From DASSJT01 sp963715025 (lineage in GTDB: Bacteria; Actinomycetota; Actinomycetes; Actinomycetales; Dermatophilaceae), in assembly GCA_963715025.1 (NCBI GenBank), contig CAVQQQ010000001.1:124001-188000 (forward strand): DNA of 64,000 nt, written 5' to 3'. The notes below the pieces were generated by a model. That model was not told the DNA's origin. It did not search any database and was given only the letters and a program-made list of their open reading frames with translations. Below are positions 1 through 9,231 of the stretch, piece after piece. Position 1 is the stretch's first letter; every line of letters starts with the position of its first letter. The translations under genes were made by a program, and so were the position numbers.

Positions 1-51
1 GCCGCCACGGCCGTCGCGCTCGTCAGCCAGTCAACCGAAGGAGTGACCGCC

Positions 52-465
52 ATGCCCTGGTGGACCGTGGAGATCGTCACCAACGCCATTCTCGTCGCGA
101 TCGCCCTCTGGCTCGGCCCGTTCATCAAACGCTTCGGCCGCGCCTACGCGGCCGACGTCTTCCACGACAACCCCCTGACCGGGAAGAGCTACATCGTCCT
201 GACCGACATCGTCTACTACCTCATCTTCGCTGCCTACATCCTGTTCTTCATCCAGCTCGAGCGCAGTCCCGACTGGGGCTTCGGGGATGCCGTGAGCGCC
301 GCGCAGGTCAGGCTCTCGCTCGTTAGGATCGGCGGCATCCTGCTCGTCATCGGCATCCTGCACGGCCTCAACATCGTGCTGATGCCGGTTCTCGGCCGAC
401 TCTTCTCGCTCAACCGGCGACTGCCCGACCACCTGCTGCCGGACCGCTCCCCCGACCGGCTGTGA
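52..465 (+). CDS. Small integral membrane protein, function unknown
   Basis: A protein of 137 residues with about three hydrophobic segments (roughly residues 7-25, 50-68 and 90-112), so it should sit in the cytoplasmic membrane. The ATG at 52 is preceded at ideal distance by the ribosome-binding sequence GAAGGAG (37-43), which decides the start over the in-frame GTG at 43. The frame is also open back to base 1, so an N-terminal extension from outside the window cannot be excluded. I recognise no domain. It ends 44 bp before the 3' end of the convergent GNAT gene. Confidence 0.7.
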   Translation: MPWWTVEIVTNAILVAIALWLGPFIKRFGRAYAADVFHDNPLTGKSYIVLTDIVYYLIFAAYILFFIQLERSPDWGFGDAVSAAQVRLSLVRIGGILLVIGILHGLNIVLMPVLGRLFSLNRRLPDHLLPDRSPDRL

Positions 466-509
466 CCACCGAGCGGCCCGACCTGGATCGACCCGGACCC
501 TCGGCCGGC

Positions 510-1355
510 TCAGAGCAGGATGGTGGTGAACATGCCGATGTCCTCGAATCCCACGCGGGCATAGGTCGCGCGGGCGGCCAGGTTGAAGTCGTTGACATAC
601 AGCGTCACCCAGGGGGCGGTGTCGGCCATCACCTGCTCCACCACGGCGGCCATGGCCGCGACGGACAGGCCCTGACCGCGAAGCTCCGGCGCGAGCCACA
701 CGCCCTGGATCTGGGCACACCCGCGCGACACCGAGCCGACGTCCGCCTTGAAGACCACGCGCCCGTCCTCGACGATCACGTAGGTGTGGCCCCGCTCGAT
801 CAGGCTCGAGATCGCCGAACGGTAGGCCCGAGGGCTGCCGGTGTAGGGCGCATAGCCGATCTCGGCGGTGAACATGTGCGCGGCTGCGGGCAGCACGAGG
901 TCAACCTCGTCGAGCCGTGCCGGGCGTACCCGAGGATCGAGGGGAACGTCGAGGGTCGACGGCGGTGTCCGCGTGGACATGAGTGGCTGCGACCGGCGGA
1001 TCACGCGCTCCGGACCCCAGGCCCGCTCGAGCTGCTGCCAGAGGTCGAGGACCTGGTCCTGGGGACCGAGGAGCGAGGCGCAGTGGGCGCGCCACCGGCG
1101 GACCCGCTCGGCGAACAGCTGACGGCTCTCGGCCGTCGTCTCGACCGGCACCAGGTTGGCGCTCACCCAACACAGCGAGTGCAGCTCGCCGCCCTCGCGG
1201 TAGCCGAGCACCGAGCCCGGCGTGCGCTCCAGTGCCCCCTCCTCGATGCGCGCGGCGACGAAGACGTTCGCCGCCAGGTCTCGAGCGCAGACCGACAGCG
1301 CCTCGTCGCGGTCAACGGCGGTGAGGGTGCGGACCGGTGAGCGGGTGCGCAACAC
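510..1355 (-). CDS. GNAT N-acetyltransferase with DUF4081-type N-terminal half
   Basis: A 281-residue protein. The C-terminal half (about 140-281) has the GNAT fold signature, including the acetyl-CoA loop RGQGLS in the stretch GVWLAPELRGQGLS, followed by YVNDFNLAARATYARVGFE typical of the last GNAT strands. The N-terminal half resembles the DUF4081 domain found before GNAT domains in actinobacteria. The same gene lies beside ispG in Mycobacterium (Rv2867c-Rv2868c), so the neighbourhood is conserved; substrate unknown. The start is a GTG four bases after the stop of the kinase-like gene, so the two are probably co-transcribed. Confidence 0.85.
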   Translation of the reverse strand: MLRTRSPVRTLTAVDRDEALSVCARDLAANVFVAARIEEGALERTPGSVLGYREGGELHSLCWVSANLVPVETTAESRQLFAERVRRWRAHCASLLGPQDQVLDLWQQLERAWGPERVIRRSQPLMSTRTPPSTLDVPLDPRVRPARLDEVDLVLPAAAHMFTAEIGYAPYTGSPRAYRSAISSLIERGHTYVIVEDGRVVFKADVGSVSRGCAQIQGVWLAPELRGQGLSVAAMAAVVEQVMADTAPWVTLYVNDFNLAARATYARVGFEDIGMFTTILL

Positions 1356-1359
1356 GCGG

Positions 1360-2088
1360 TCAGCCTAAGCCCGGCCACCGCGCGGCCACAGCCAATGCCA
1401 CAGGTCGGCGCCGCAGAACCGGCCGGTCCAGGTCGGAGTTGTCGACGACCCACGTCGCGTGCTCGGCCGGCCGTGCCTCGGCGAGGTAGAGCCGCTGTCC
1501 CTCGACATAGCGGTGGTTCGCCGCCGACCTCGGGTCGCCGTCCGGGCTGCCGGAGAACCGCGCGTTGCCGCGTGGCACGCTCACCTCGAACGGCACGTCC
1601 AGGAAGACGGCTGCGTTCCACTGGCCGCGCAGTTCCGGCCGCTGGAGGAAGATCCCGTCGACCAGCAGCAGTGCCCCGGCTCCGGCGGCCTGAGGCTCGG
1701 AGTGCACCTGAGTGTCGCTCTCGACATCGAAGACCGCCGTGACGAACGAGCTGCCGGCACGGAACGGCTCGAGCAGCCGGGCGCGCAAGGCGGGGTAGTC
1801 ATAGGAGTCGCGGTAGAAGGTCTCCGGGCCCCGCCCACCCGCGTACCGCTGGGCACGGGGTCGGTGGAACCCGTCCACCGACGCGCGTACCACGGGGCGA
1901 AGCGGAGAGAGGTATGCCGTGAGCTCGGCTGCGAGGACGGTCTTGCCGGCGCCGTCCACGCCGTCGACCGCGACGGCAACGCGTTCGCGGGGGTTCAGGG
2001 CAGCGAGACGTTCAGCCAGGGTCCCCAGCACCGCACGGCGGTGAGCGGACGGCTCGGGAGGGATGAAGGAGTCGAGCGCGGACGGCAT
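1360..2088 (-). CDS. Uridine kinase-like P-loop NTPase
   Basis: A 242-residue protein with a Walker A loop GVDGAGKT at residues 43-50, then ASVDGFHRPR and LLVDGIFLQRPEL, which match the uridine/phosphoribulokinase-like fold (substrate-binding DGFH and the second Asp-Gly segment). It probably phosphorylates a nucleoside or related small molecule in the cytoplasm, but the substrate cannot be fixed. The open frame reaches further upstream into ispG; the ATG at 2088 was chosen because it starts 20 bp after the ispG stop and the Walker A loop then lies at the usual distance. Its start codon lies inside one of the recurrent GTATGCCG octamers. Confidence 0.8.
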   Translation of the reverse strand: MPSALDSFIPPEPSAHRRAVLGTLAERLAALNPRERVAVAVDGVDGAGKTVLAAELTAYLSPLRPVVRASVDGFHRPRAQRYAGGRGPETFYRDSYDYPALRARLLEPFRAGSSFVTAVFDVESDTQVHSEPQAAGAGALLLVDGIFLQRPELRGQWNAAVFLDVPFEVSVPRGNARFSGSPDGDPRSAANHRYVEGQRLYLAEARPAEHATWVVDNSDLDRPVLRRRPVALAVAARWPGLG

Positions 2089-2107
2089 ACAGCCTGGGCT
2101 GTCGGCG

Positions 2108-3265
2108 TCAGCTGACGGTGACCGTCGGCTGACCCGCCTCGCCCTCGACGGTCTCGCCCAGCTCCTCGGCCATCCGCATCGCCTCTTCGATGAGCGTCTC
2201 GACGATCTGGCTCTCGGGCACGGTCTTGATGACCTCGCCCTTGACGAAGATCTGGCCCTTGCCGTTGCCCGAGGCCACCCCGAGGTCGGCCTCCCGGGCC
2301 TCTCCCGGACCGTTGACGACACACCCCATGACGGCGACGCGCAGGGGGACTTCCATGCCCTCCAGGCCGGCCGTCACTTGGTCGGCGAGGGTGTAGACGT
2401 CGACCTGGGCGCGGCCGCACGAGGGACAGGAGACGATCTCGAGCTTGCGGGGCCTGAGGTTGAGCGACTGGAGGATCTGGTTGCCGACCTTGACCTCCTC
2501 GACCGGGGGCGCCGACAGGGACACACGGATGGTGTCGCCGATGCCTCGCGAGAGCAGCGCCCCGAACGCGGTCGCCGATTTGATCGTGCCCTGGAATGCC
2601 GGCCCGGCCTCGGTGACCCCGAGGTGGAGCGGCCAGTCGCCGCGCGCGGCGAGCAGCTCGTACGCCCGAACCATGACGACGGGGTCGTTGTGCTTCACCG
2701 AGATCTTGAAGTCGTGGAAGTCGTGCTCCTCGAACAGGCTCGCCTCCCACACCGCCGACTCGACCAGCGCCTCGGCGGTCGGCTTGCCGTACTTGGCCAG
2801 CAGCCGCTTGTCGAGGGAGCCCGCGTTGACGCCGATCCGGATGGAGACGCCGGCATCCTTGGCGGCTTCGGCGATCTCCTTGACCTGGTCGTCGAACTGC
2901 CGGATGTTGCCGGGGTTGACCCGAACCGCGGCGCAGCCCGCGTCGATCGCCGCGTAGACGTACTTCGGCTGGAAGTGGATGTCGGCGATGACCGGGATCT
3001 GCGACTTCCTCGCGATCGCGGGGAGTGCATCGGCGTCGTCCTGGCTCGGGCAGGCGACCCGCACGATGTCGCACCCCGCGGCTGTGAGCTCGGCGATCTG
3101 CTGAAGGGTCGCGTTGATGTCGGTCGTCGGCGTGGTGCACATGGACTGGACCGAGATGGGTGCGTCGCCGCCCACCTCCACCTTGCCGACCCGGATCTTG
3201 CGCGATGGGCGCCGGGGGGCGAGCACGGGGGCAGGGGCAGAGGGCATCCCAAGCGAAACGGTCAT
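2108..3265 (-). CDS. ispG: 4-hydroxy-3-methylbut-2-en-1-yl diphosphate synthase (flavodoxin), MEP pathway
   Basis: A 385-residue IspG/GcpE, which reductively opens methylerythritol cyclodiphosphate to HMBPP in isoprenoid synthesis. The TIM-barrel N-terminal part contains QSMCTTPTTD and VRVNPGNI; the C-terminal [4Fe-4S] domain has Cys280 and Cys283 (CPSCGR) and Cys315 (MGCVVNGPGE), with the conserved Glu322. The ATG at 3265 follows GGGAGA at good distance; upstream in-frame codons are low-quality. It lies downstream of rip1 and dxr, so two MEP enzymes flank the protease as in M. tuberculosis (Rv2868c-Rv2870c). Confidence 0.97.
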   Translation of the reverse strand: MTVSLGMPSAPAPVLAPRRPSRKIRVGKVEVGGDAPISVQSMCTTPTTDINATLQQIAELTAAGCDIVRVACPSQDDADALPAIARKSQIPVIADIHFQPKYVYAAIDAGCAAVRVNPGNIRQFDDQVKEIAEAAKDAGVSIRIGVNAGSLDKRLLAKYGKPTAEALVESAVWEASLFEEHDFHDFKISVKHNDPVVMVRAYELLAARGDWPLHLGVTEAGPAFQGTIKSATAFGALLSRGIGDTIRVSLSAPPVEEVKVGNQILQSLNLRPRKLEIVSCPSCGRAQVDVYTLADQVTAGLEGMEVPLRVAVMGCVVNGPGEAREADLGVASGNGKGQIFVKGEVIKTVPESQIVETLIEEAMRMAEELGETVEGEAGQPTVTVS

Positions 3266-3299
3266 GGTCGAAGTATCTCCCAGCGGGCTGAGCGGGCAG

Positions 3300-3397
3300 G
3301 TCGTGTGGTCTGGTCCAGGGTTCATGTGGGCCCGGATTGGTCCGGACTGGTCCGGGTGGGTCCCCGGCCGGGGATCGCCCCGGGACCCGGTCCGGTC
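3300..3397 (-). repeat. GGTCCGG-rich spacer with palindromes between rip1 and ispG
   Basis: The 132-bp spacer contains near-repeats of TGGTCCGG at about ten-base spacing, a perfect 12-base palindrome CCCCGGCCGGGG (3362-3373) and 7-base arms GGGTCCC (3358-3364) and GGGACCC (3382-3388). On the minus strand these could fold as a hairpin just after the rip1 stop and weaken read-through into ispG. No U-tract is visible, so a terminator role is only a possibility. Confidence 0.4.
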
Positions 3398-4744
3398 CTA
3401 CCCGCCGATCCGGATGGGGTTGACGATGTCGGCGTAGATGAGCAGGGCCGACATGGCGATGAGCACGGTGGAGACCGCGTAGGCGATCGGCAGTGCCTTG
3501 GCGACGTCGACGTGCCCTGGGTCGGGCCGGTGCAGAACACGGGCCCCAGTGCGCTTGAGGCCCTCCCAGAGGGCCCCGGCGACGTGGCCGCCGTCCAGGG
3601 GCAGGAGCGGGATCAGGTTGAAGACGAACAGCGCGAGGTTCAGCGAGGCGACGAGCCCGATGAGCGTGACGATGCGTGCAGCGTCGTCGCCCCCGAAGAG
3701 CCCGCCCTGGTCGCTCGCCACCTCGCCCGCGACCCGGCCCACACCGACCACGGACATGGGGCCATTGGGGTCGCGCTGGCCAGAGCCGAAGGCCGCCTGG
3801 GCGATACCGACCATCTTCTGGGGGATCCGGATCACCACACCTGCGGTGCGCCCGAGCTGATCGCCGATCAGGGCGGGGACCGCCGTCAGGGGCTGGCGGA
3901 CCAGGGCCGCCGTGCCGGTGGTGCCGAGGAAGCCGGCGCGTTGGGTGATGATGTTGCCGGCGCTGTCGCGCTGCGGCTGGCCCATGTCGTCATAGACCGG
4001 CAGCTCGAGCGCGAGCGGCTTGGCGTGCAGCGTGAGCCGCTCACCGCCGCGCTCCACGACGATGTCCATCGGGCGGTCGAAGTTGCCTCGGATCATCGTG
4101 CGCACGTCCGCCCAGTTCTCGACCGGATGTCCGGCGATGCTCACCAGGCGGTCCCCAGGACGCAGCCCGGCGGCCGCCGCCGGCGACACCGGCATGTCGG
4201 CGGTGCAGGTCGTCGGGCTGGGCTCGCTCGCGCGCTTGACGTCGACGCACTGCGACACGCTGGCCAGGGTGGTGGTCTGCTCGGGGAGCCCGTAGAGGGT
4301 GAAGATCCCGGTGAGCAGGATCGCGCCGATGAGGAGGTTCATCGTCGGGCCGCCGAGCATGATGATGACCTTCTTGGGCACCGAGAGGCGGTAGAACACC
4401 CGGTGCTCGTCACCGGGGCCTACCTCCTCGAGGCTGACCCGGCGGGCCTCGTCGACGAGCTGGGACATGCGGCCGGTGCTGGAGACGCGAAGGTGGCCGG
4501 GCTTGTCGCCGGGCCTGGGCGGGAACATGCCGATCATCCGGATATAGCCGCCGAGCGGAATCGCCTTGACGCCGTATTCGGTCTCTCCGCGCCGGGTCGA
4601 CCAGATGGTCGGGCCGAAGCCCACCATGTAGTGGGGCACACGGAGGCCGAACTTCTTCGCGGGGATCAGGTGGCCGATCTCGTGCAGCGCGATCGACGCC
4701 CCCACGCCCACGGCGACCACCAGGACGCCAAGCAGGTACATCAT
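3398..4744 (-). CDS. rip1: Site-2 metalloprotease, RseP/Rip1 family (M50)
   Basis: A 448-residue intramembrane zinc protease that cleaves anti-sigma factors and other membrane proteins within the bilayer. The first transmembrane helix carries the catalytic HEIGH at residues 21-25; a PDZ domain spans about 180-250 (AAGLRPGDRLVSIAGH); the distal zinc ligand motif is NLIPLLPLDGGH with Asp384. The ATG at 4744 overlaps the dxr stop as ATGA and follows GGAGGAG. The position between dxr and ispG is the same as Rip1 (Rv2869c) in M. tuberculosis. Which anti-sigma factors it cuts here cannot be told. Confidence 0.93.
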   Translation of the reverse strand: MMYLLGVLVVAVGVGASIALHEIGHLIPAKKFGLRVPHYMVGFGPTIWSTRRGETEYGVKAIPLGGYIRMIGMFPPRPGDKPGHLRVSSTGRMSQLVDEARRVSLEEVGPGDEHRVFYRLSVPKKVIIMLGGPTMNLLIGAILLTGIFTLYGLPEQTTTLASVSQCVDVKRASEPSPTTCTADMPVSPAAAAGLRPGDRLVSIAGHPVENWADVRTMIRGNFDRPMDIVVERGGERLTLHAKPLALELPVYDDMGQPQRDSAGNIITQRAGFLGTTGTAALVRQPLTAVPALIGDQLGRTAGVVIRIPQKMVGIAQAAFGSGQRDPNGPMSVVGVGRVAGEVASDQGGLFGGDDAARIVTLIGLVASLNLALFVFNLIPLLPLDGGHVAGALWEGLKRTGARVLHRPDPGHVDVAKALPIAYAVSTVLIAMSALLIYADIVNPIRIGG

Positions 4745-6015
4745 CGCCTCACACTCTCCTCCGCCGCGGCGGCCTCGGGCAAACTGCGCAGGCCAAGCAC
4801 CTCGCGCGTGCGCTGTCGCGCCCACGAGTCGGCACGCAGCACTTCGTCAACGCCGGACACGGCCGGAATGCTCCCGAACGTACTGCCTTCGGGGGCGCCA
4901 GCATGCTCCTCGACGACCCGCTCCACCGTGTCGACGATGTCCAGGAAGCCGATCTGCCGGTCGTGGAACGCGTCGACGCATACCTCGTTGGCCGCGTTGT
5001 AGACCGCCGGAGCCGTACCGCCGGCCTCGCCCACCTGGCGCGCCAGGCGCACCGCCGGGAAGGCCTCGTCATCGAGCGGGGCGAACTCCCATGAGGAGGC
5101 CTGGGCCCAGTCGCACGGCGCGTCCACATCGGGCAGCCGGTCAGGCCAGGACAGGCCCAGGGCGATCGGAACGAGCATGCGGGGCGGTCCGGCCTGCGCG
5201 ATCGTCGACCCGTCGACGAACTCGACCATCGAGTGGATCATCTGCTGCGGGTGCACGACGACGTCGATGCGCTCGAAGCCGATGTCGAACAGCAGGTGGG
5301 CCTCGATGACCTCGAGCCCCTTGTTGACCAGGGTCGCCGAATTGGTCGTGATGACCCGACCCATCGCGAAGTTGGGGTGGGCCAGGGCTTGCTCCGGGGT
5401 GACCGAGCGCAGCTGATCGCGGGTCATCCCTCGGAACGGCCCGCCGCTCGCGGTGACGACCAGCCGCCGCACCTCCTCGGACCGGCCGCCGCGCAGGCAC
5501 TGCGCGATGGCGGAGTGCTCGGAGTCGACCGGGACGATCTGCCCGGGCTTCGCCAGCGCCTTGACCAGGGGGCCGCCGACGATCAGCGACTCCTTGTTGG
5601 CCAGGGCCAGTGTCGAGCCCGCCTCAAGAGCGGCAAGCGTCGGCCGGAGGCCGATCGAGCCGGTGATGCCGTTGAGCACGATGTCGGCGCCCGCCGCAGC
5701 TAGGTGAGCAGCCGCGTCGTCCCCGACCACGACCTCGGGGGCGTATGCCGGGTGGCCAGCGTGGACGGCATACCCCCGGATGGCCTCGGCGAGGTCTGCG
5801 GCGCTGCCCCTCGCAGCGCCGACCAGGGGGGCTTGGAAGGCCACCGCCTGCTGGGCCAGGAGGTCGGTGTTGGCGCCGCCGGAGAGGGCCGCCACGCTGA
5901 ACCGCTCGCGGTTGCGGCCGATGATGTCGAGCGCCTGGGTTCCGATGGACCCGGTCGAGCCGAGGACGGCCACGGTGCGGTGGAGGGGCGCCTCGGCCTG
6001 GCCTGGAGAAGTCAC
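4741..6015 (-). CDS. dxr: 1-deoxy-D-xylulose 5-phosphate reductoisomerase, MEP pathway
   Basis: A 424-residue Dxr, which makes methylerythritol 4-phosphate with NADPH and a divalent metal. The N-terminal dinucleotide site is VLGSTGSIGTQALDI; the metal site is in VPVDSEHSAIAQCL, and the loop ASGGPFRG binds substrate. I chose the GTG at 6015 because it places the Rossmann motif close to the N terminus as in the family; an upstream in-frame GTG at 6069 would add 18 residues. Neither has a good ribosome-binding site. It overlaps rip1 by ATGA at its 3' end. Confidence 0.95.
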   Translation of the reverse strand: MTSPGQAEAPLHRTVAVLGSTGSIGTQALDIIGRNRERFSVAALSGGANTDLLAQQAVAFQAPLVGAARGSAADLAEAIRGYAVHAGHPAYAPEVVVGDDAAAHLAAAGADIVLNGITGSIGLRPTLAALEAGSTLALANKESLIVGGPLVKALAKPGQIVPVDSEHSAIAQCLRGGRSEEVRRLVVTASGGPFRGMTRDQLRSVTPEQALAHPNFAMGRVITTNSATLVNKGLEVIEAHLLFDIGFERIDVVVHPQQMIHSMVEFVDGSTIAQAGPPRMLVPIALGLSWPDRLPDVDAPCDWAQASSWEFAPLDDEAFPAVRLARQVGEAGGTAPAVYNAANEVCVDAFHDRQIGFLDIVDTVERVVEEHAGAPEGSTFGSIPAVSGVDEVLRADSWARQRTREVLGLRSLPEAAAAEESVRR

Positions 6016-6073
6016 TGCCTCATTGTCGCAGCAGTCCGCGCTGGATTCGGGGCCGCCCGGAGGGAGCACCCCG

Positions 6074-7747
6074 TCACGAGGTCGCGGCCAGGAACTGGGT
6101 GGCGGCGAGCTCGGCGTAGAGCGGGTCGGCCGCCACGAGCTCGGCGTGCGTGCCTGTGGCGACGACGCGCCCGGCGTCCATCACGATGATGCGGTCGGCC
6201 AGGGTCACCGTGGACAGCCGGTGGGCGACCACGAGGACCGTCGTCGTCCGCGCGGCTTCGGCGACGGTGTCGCGCAGGGCGGCCTCGTTGACCGCGTCGA
6301 GCTGGGAGGTCGCCTCGTCGAGGAGGAGCAGGCGCGGGCGGCGGAGCAGCGCCCGGGCGATCGCGACCCGCTGCCGCTCGCCGCCGGAGAGCTTCATCCC
6401 GCGATGGCCGACGGTGGTTTCGAGACCGGCGGGCAGGGCACGGACCATGCCGGCCAGCCGGGTCGTCATCAGGACCGGGGCGTCCTGCTCCACGTACCCG
6501 ATCGCAGCGCGCAGCCGGTCGAGCGGCCACGCGGCCACGTCGGCGCCGTCGACGAGGACGCGGCCCGACTCCGGCTGGTAGAAGCGCTCGATCAGCGAGA
6601 ACACCGTCGTCTTGCCCGCTCCGGAGGGGCCGACGAACGCCGTCATCCCCCCGGCTGGGACCGAGAACGTCACGTGGTCGTGCACCAGCGAAAGGGCCGG
6701 GTCATAGCGGAAGGACACCTCCTCGAAGGCCACCCTGGCCGCAGCGGTGCCCGGTGCCGGCTGAGCGGCCGCCGTGGTGGGCGGTCCGGGCAGCGCCTCG
6801 ACGGGCAGTGCCTCGGCCTCCTGGATCCTGGCGATCGCCGCAGCGCCGACCTGGTGGGTCGTGACCGCGCTGGCCAGCTGGTTGACCGGCGGCAACAGGT
6901 AGTAGACGTAGAGCAGGAAAGCCACCAGGGTCCCGACGTCGATGGCTCCGGTCGCGACGCGCGATCCGCCGACGGTGAGCACGGTGATGAAGGCGGCCTG
7001 GACTGCGAGGCCCCCGGTGTTGCCTGCCACGGCCTGCCACTTGGCGGCCCGGACACTGGACCGCCAGGCCTCCGTCGCGGCTGCGCGCACCCGCCGCGCC
7101 TCGCGATCCTCTGCCCCGGACGCCTTGACGGTCCGGAAGGCGCCGAACATCCGCTCCAGTGCGGCACCCATGACCCCGACCGACTCCTGGGCATGGCGCG
7201 ATGCCCGGTTGATCCGAGGCAGAACCACCACGATGACGACAACGGCGAAGCCCAGCGCGACCATGGTGACTCCGAGCAATGTCAGGTCCATCAGGCCCAT
7301 CATCACGATGGTCGCCATCAGAGCGACCAGGCTCGTGACCCCGCCGACGAGTGTGTCGGTCGTCACCTCGCGCAGAAGCGTGGTGTCGGCGGTGACCCGC
7401 GACATCAGGTCCCCGGGCTCGTGGCTCTCCACGGCCGACAGCCGCAGCCGCAGGAACCGGTCCACGAGCTGGTGGCGCGCCTGCAGGACCACCGACTCGG
7501 CGGTGCGGTGGAGCACGAAGCTGCCGAGCGCGCCGATGGCGGCGTTCGCGACGACCAGGACGGACATGGCCACGACCAGCCCAGTCACCGGGGCGTGCCC
7601 CAGGTTGCTGATGAGCCCGCGCACCACGAGCGGCAGGGCCAGGCCGCTCGCCGCGGTCGCCAGGCTCAGGAGCCCGCCGAGGACAAGTGCCCCCCGGTGC
7701 GGCCTGGCATAGCCCATCAGCGCTCCCGGTCCGCCCGGCAAGGCCAC
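6074..7747 (-). CDS. ABC exporter half-transporter (fused permease and ATPase), ATPase domain internally shortened
   Basis: A 557-residue protein: six transmembrane helices (about 15-310) followed by an ATPase with Walker A GPSGAGKTT, Q-loop YVEQD, signature LSGGERQR, Walker B LLLLDEAT and H-loop VAHRLST. It would act as a dimer exporting lipid, peptide or drug. Odd point: the Q-loop is followed by DAPVLMTTRLAGMVRALPAG, so the stretch that normally contains the GT(L/I)RENL helix and about 25-30 residues is missing although the frame is kept. A GTG at 7747 is the start; the gene is divergent from the lipid operon and ends 58 bp before the chosen dxr start. Confidence 0.88.
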   Translation of the reverse strand: MALPGGPGALMGYARPHRGALVLGGLLSLATAASGLALPLVVRGLISNLGHAPVTGLVVAMSVLVVANAAIGALGSFVLHRTAESVVLQARHQLVDRFLRLRLSAVESHEPGDLMSRVTADTTLLREVTTDTLVGGVTSLVALMATIVMMGLMDLTLLGVTMVALGFAVVVIVVVLPRINRASRHAQESVGVMGAALERMFGAFRTVKASGAEDREARRVRAAATEAWRSSVRAAKWQAVAGNTGGLAVQAAFITVLTVGGSRVATGAIDVGTLVAFLLYVYYLLPPVNQLASAVTTHQVGAAAIARIQEAEALPVEALPGPPTTAAAQPAPGTAAARVAFEEVSFRYDPALSLVHDHVTFSVPAGGMTAFVGPSGAGKTTVFSLIERFYQPESGRVLVDGADVAAWPLDRLRAAIGYVEQDAPVLMTTRLAGMVRALPAGLETTVGHRGMKLSGGERQRVAIARALLRRPRLLLLDEATSQLDAVNEAALRDTVAEAARTTTVLVVAHRLSTVTLADRIIVMDAGRVVATGTHAELVAADPLYAELAATQFLAATS

Positions 7748-7833
7748 CGAGACTGCCCGAGAAGCCAGCCCATCCGAAACTGCCGTGGCGTCGAACCACC
7801 CCCGACCACACCGACGTCAAGCCAGGAGGCCCG

Positions 7834-9231
7834 GTGCACCACACGACCGATCGAGCCCTGCGCCCTGCGCCGTCCGGCCCGCGCCAGGTGGCCGTCATCG
7901 GCAGCGGGATCGCAGGCCTGGCCGCTGCGCATGTCCTCCAGGCGGAATGCCAGGTGAGCCTCTACGAGGCAGACGCCAGGCTGGGCGGGCACGCACACAC
8001 CCACACCGTCCGGGACGCGGGCCGGGACCTGCGCATCGACTCCGGCTTCATCGTGCACAACCGGCGCACCTACCCGACCCTGCTGCGGCTGTTCGACGAG
8101 CTGGCGGTGGACACCCAGGAGGCCGACATGAGCATGTCGGTCAGGTGCGAGGCCACGGGCCTGGAATACGCAGGGGGCAAAGGCCTCGCCGGTCTGGTGC
8201 CGCGCCTTTCCGCCCTGGGCCGCCCGACATACCTGCGGATGCTCGGCGAGGTGCCGCGGTTCCATCGACTGGCGCGCTCGTTCCTGAACGGCCGGGCGGA
8301 CGGCAACGCGGACGAGCCCCTGGGCGACCTGCTGAAGCGCGGCAGATTCTCGCCGTTCTTCCTCGAGTACTTCATGCGGCCCCTGGTCGCCGCCGTCTGG
8401 TCCTGTGACCCGGCGCGGGCGCTCGACTACCCCGCGCGCTATCTGTTCGCCTTCCTCGACAACCACGGCATGCTGTCGGTGACCGGATCACCGACGTGGC
8501 GGACCGTGACCGGCGGCTCGGCGACGTACGTCGAGCGCCTCGCAGGACGACTTCACCGCGTGCGCACGGCCACCCCCGTGACCCGGGTGTGGGAGGACGT
8601 CGACGCCGTCGTCGTGGAGCATGCCCAGAGCCACGACCGGTTCGACGCTGTTGTGATCGCCACCCACCCACACCAGGCCCTCGGCATGCTCGCCACTCCC
8701 ACGGCGCTCCAGCGCTCGGTCCTTGGCGCGATCACCTACTCCCCCAATACCGCCCAACTCCATACCGACGAGGCACTTCTCCCCACGGCGGCCGGGGCAC
8801 GCGCCTCCTGGAACTACCTCGTCCCCCGCGAGCGATCCGACACTGTCGTGGTCACCTACGACCTCACGAGGCTCCAGCGGCTGCCTCGATCTCGGCGCAG
8901 GTACCTCGTGACTCTCGGAGGCGAGTCGATCGTCGACCCCGGGACCGTGATCGCGACCATGGGGTACGAACACCCGCTCTACACACCAGAATCGGTTGCC
9001 GCGCAACGGCGGTTACCCGAAATCGCAAGCGAGCGCGTCGCCTTCGCCGGGGCCTACCACGGGTGGGGCTTCCACGAGGACGGCGCAAGGTCGGGCGTGG
9101 CGGCGGCCGCGCACCTGGGAGTCCGCTGGGGCTCAGCGGATCAGGCCTCGCAGGCTCCGGAGCCGCTGAGCACGAAAGCGTCCACCGCACCCGAGCTGGA
9201 CGACGACGAGCGGGACTCGGTGCTGGCATGA
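7834..9231 (+). CDS. FAD-dependent amine-oxidase-like protein, first gene of lipid-modification operon
   Basis: A 465-residue flavoprotein. The N terminus has the dinucleotide-binding motif VIGSGIAGLAAAHVLQ (about residues 18-33) followed by the acidic end of the second strand (LYEAD), and the C terminus has AFAGAYHGWGFHEDG typical of the family's FAD-binding closure. AGGAGG at 7824-7829 sets the GTG start at 7834. It overlaps the DUF1365 gene by ATGA. Gene order FAD protein, DUF1365, CFA-type methyltransferase, DUF1295 equals M. tuberculosis Rv0449c-Rv0446c, so it probably oxidises or desaturates a lipid acyl chain; the exact reaction is unknown. Confidence 0.9.
   Translation: MHHTTDRALRPAPSGPRQVAVIGSGIAGLAAAHVLQAECQVSLYEADARLGGHAHTHTVRDAGRDLRIDSGFIVHNRRTYPTLLRLFDELAVDTQEADMSMSVRCEATGLEYAGGKGLAGLVPRLSALGRPTYLRMLGEVPRFHRLARSFLNGRADGNADEPLGDLLKRGRFSPFFLEYFMRPLVAAVWSCDPARALDYPARYLFAFLDNHGMLSVTGSPTWRTVTGGSATYVERLAGRLHRVRTATPVTRVWEDVDAVVVEHAQSHDRFDAVVIATHPHQALGMLATPTALQRSVLGAITYSPNTAQLHTDEALLPTAAGARASWNYLVPRERSDTVVVTYDLTRLQRLPRSRRRYLVTLGGESIVDPGTVIATMGYEHPLYTPESVAAQRRLPEIASERVAFAGAYHGWGFHEDGARSGVAAAAHLGVRWGSADQASQAPEPLSTKASTAPELDDDERDSVLA

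Noticed and set aside
2063..5002. A 979-codon open frame on the plus strand
   Set aside because: It is antisense to ispG and rip1, is Asp/Arg/Val-rich in the style of GC-rich antisense frames, and has no domain likeness; the minus-strand genes are certain.
5780..7957. A 725-codon open frame on the plus strand
   Set aside because: Shadow of the dxr and ABC exporter genes, Gly/Arg/His-rich with no recognisable fold.
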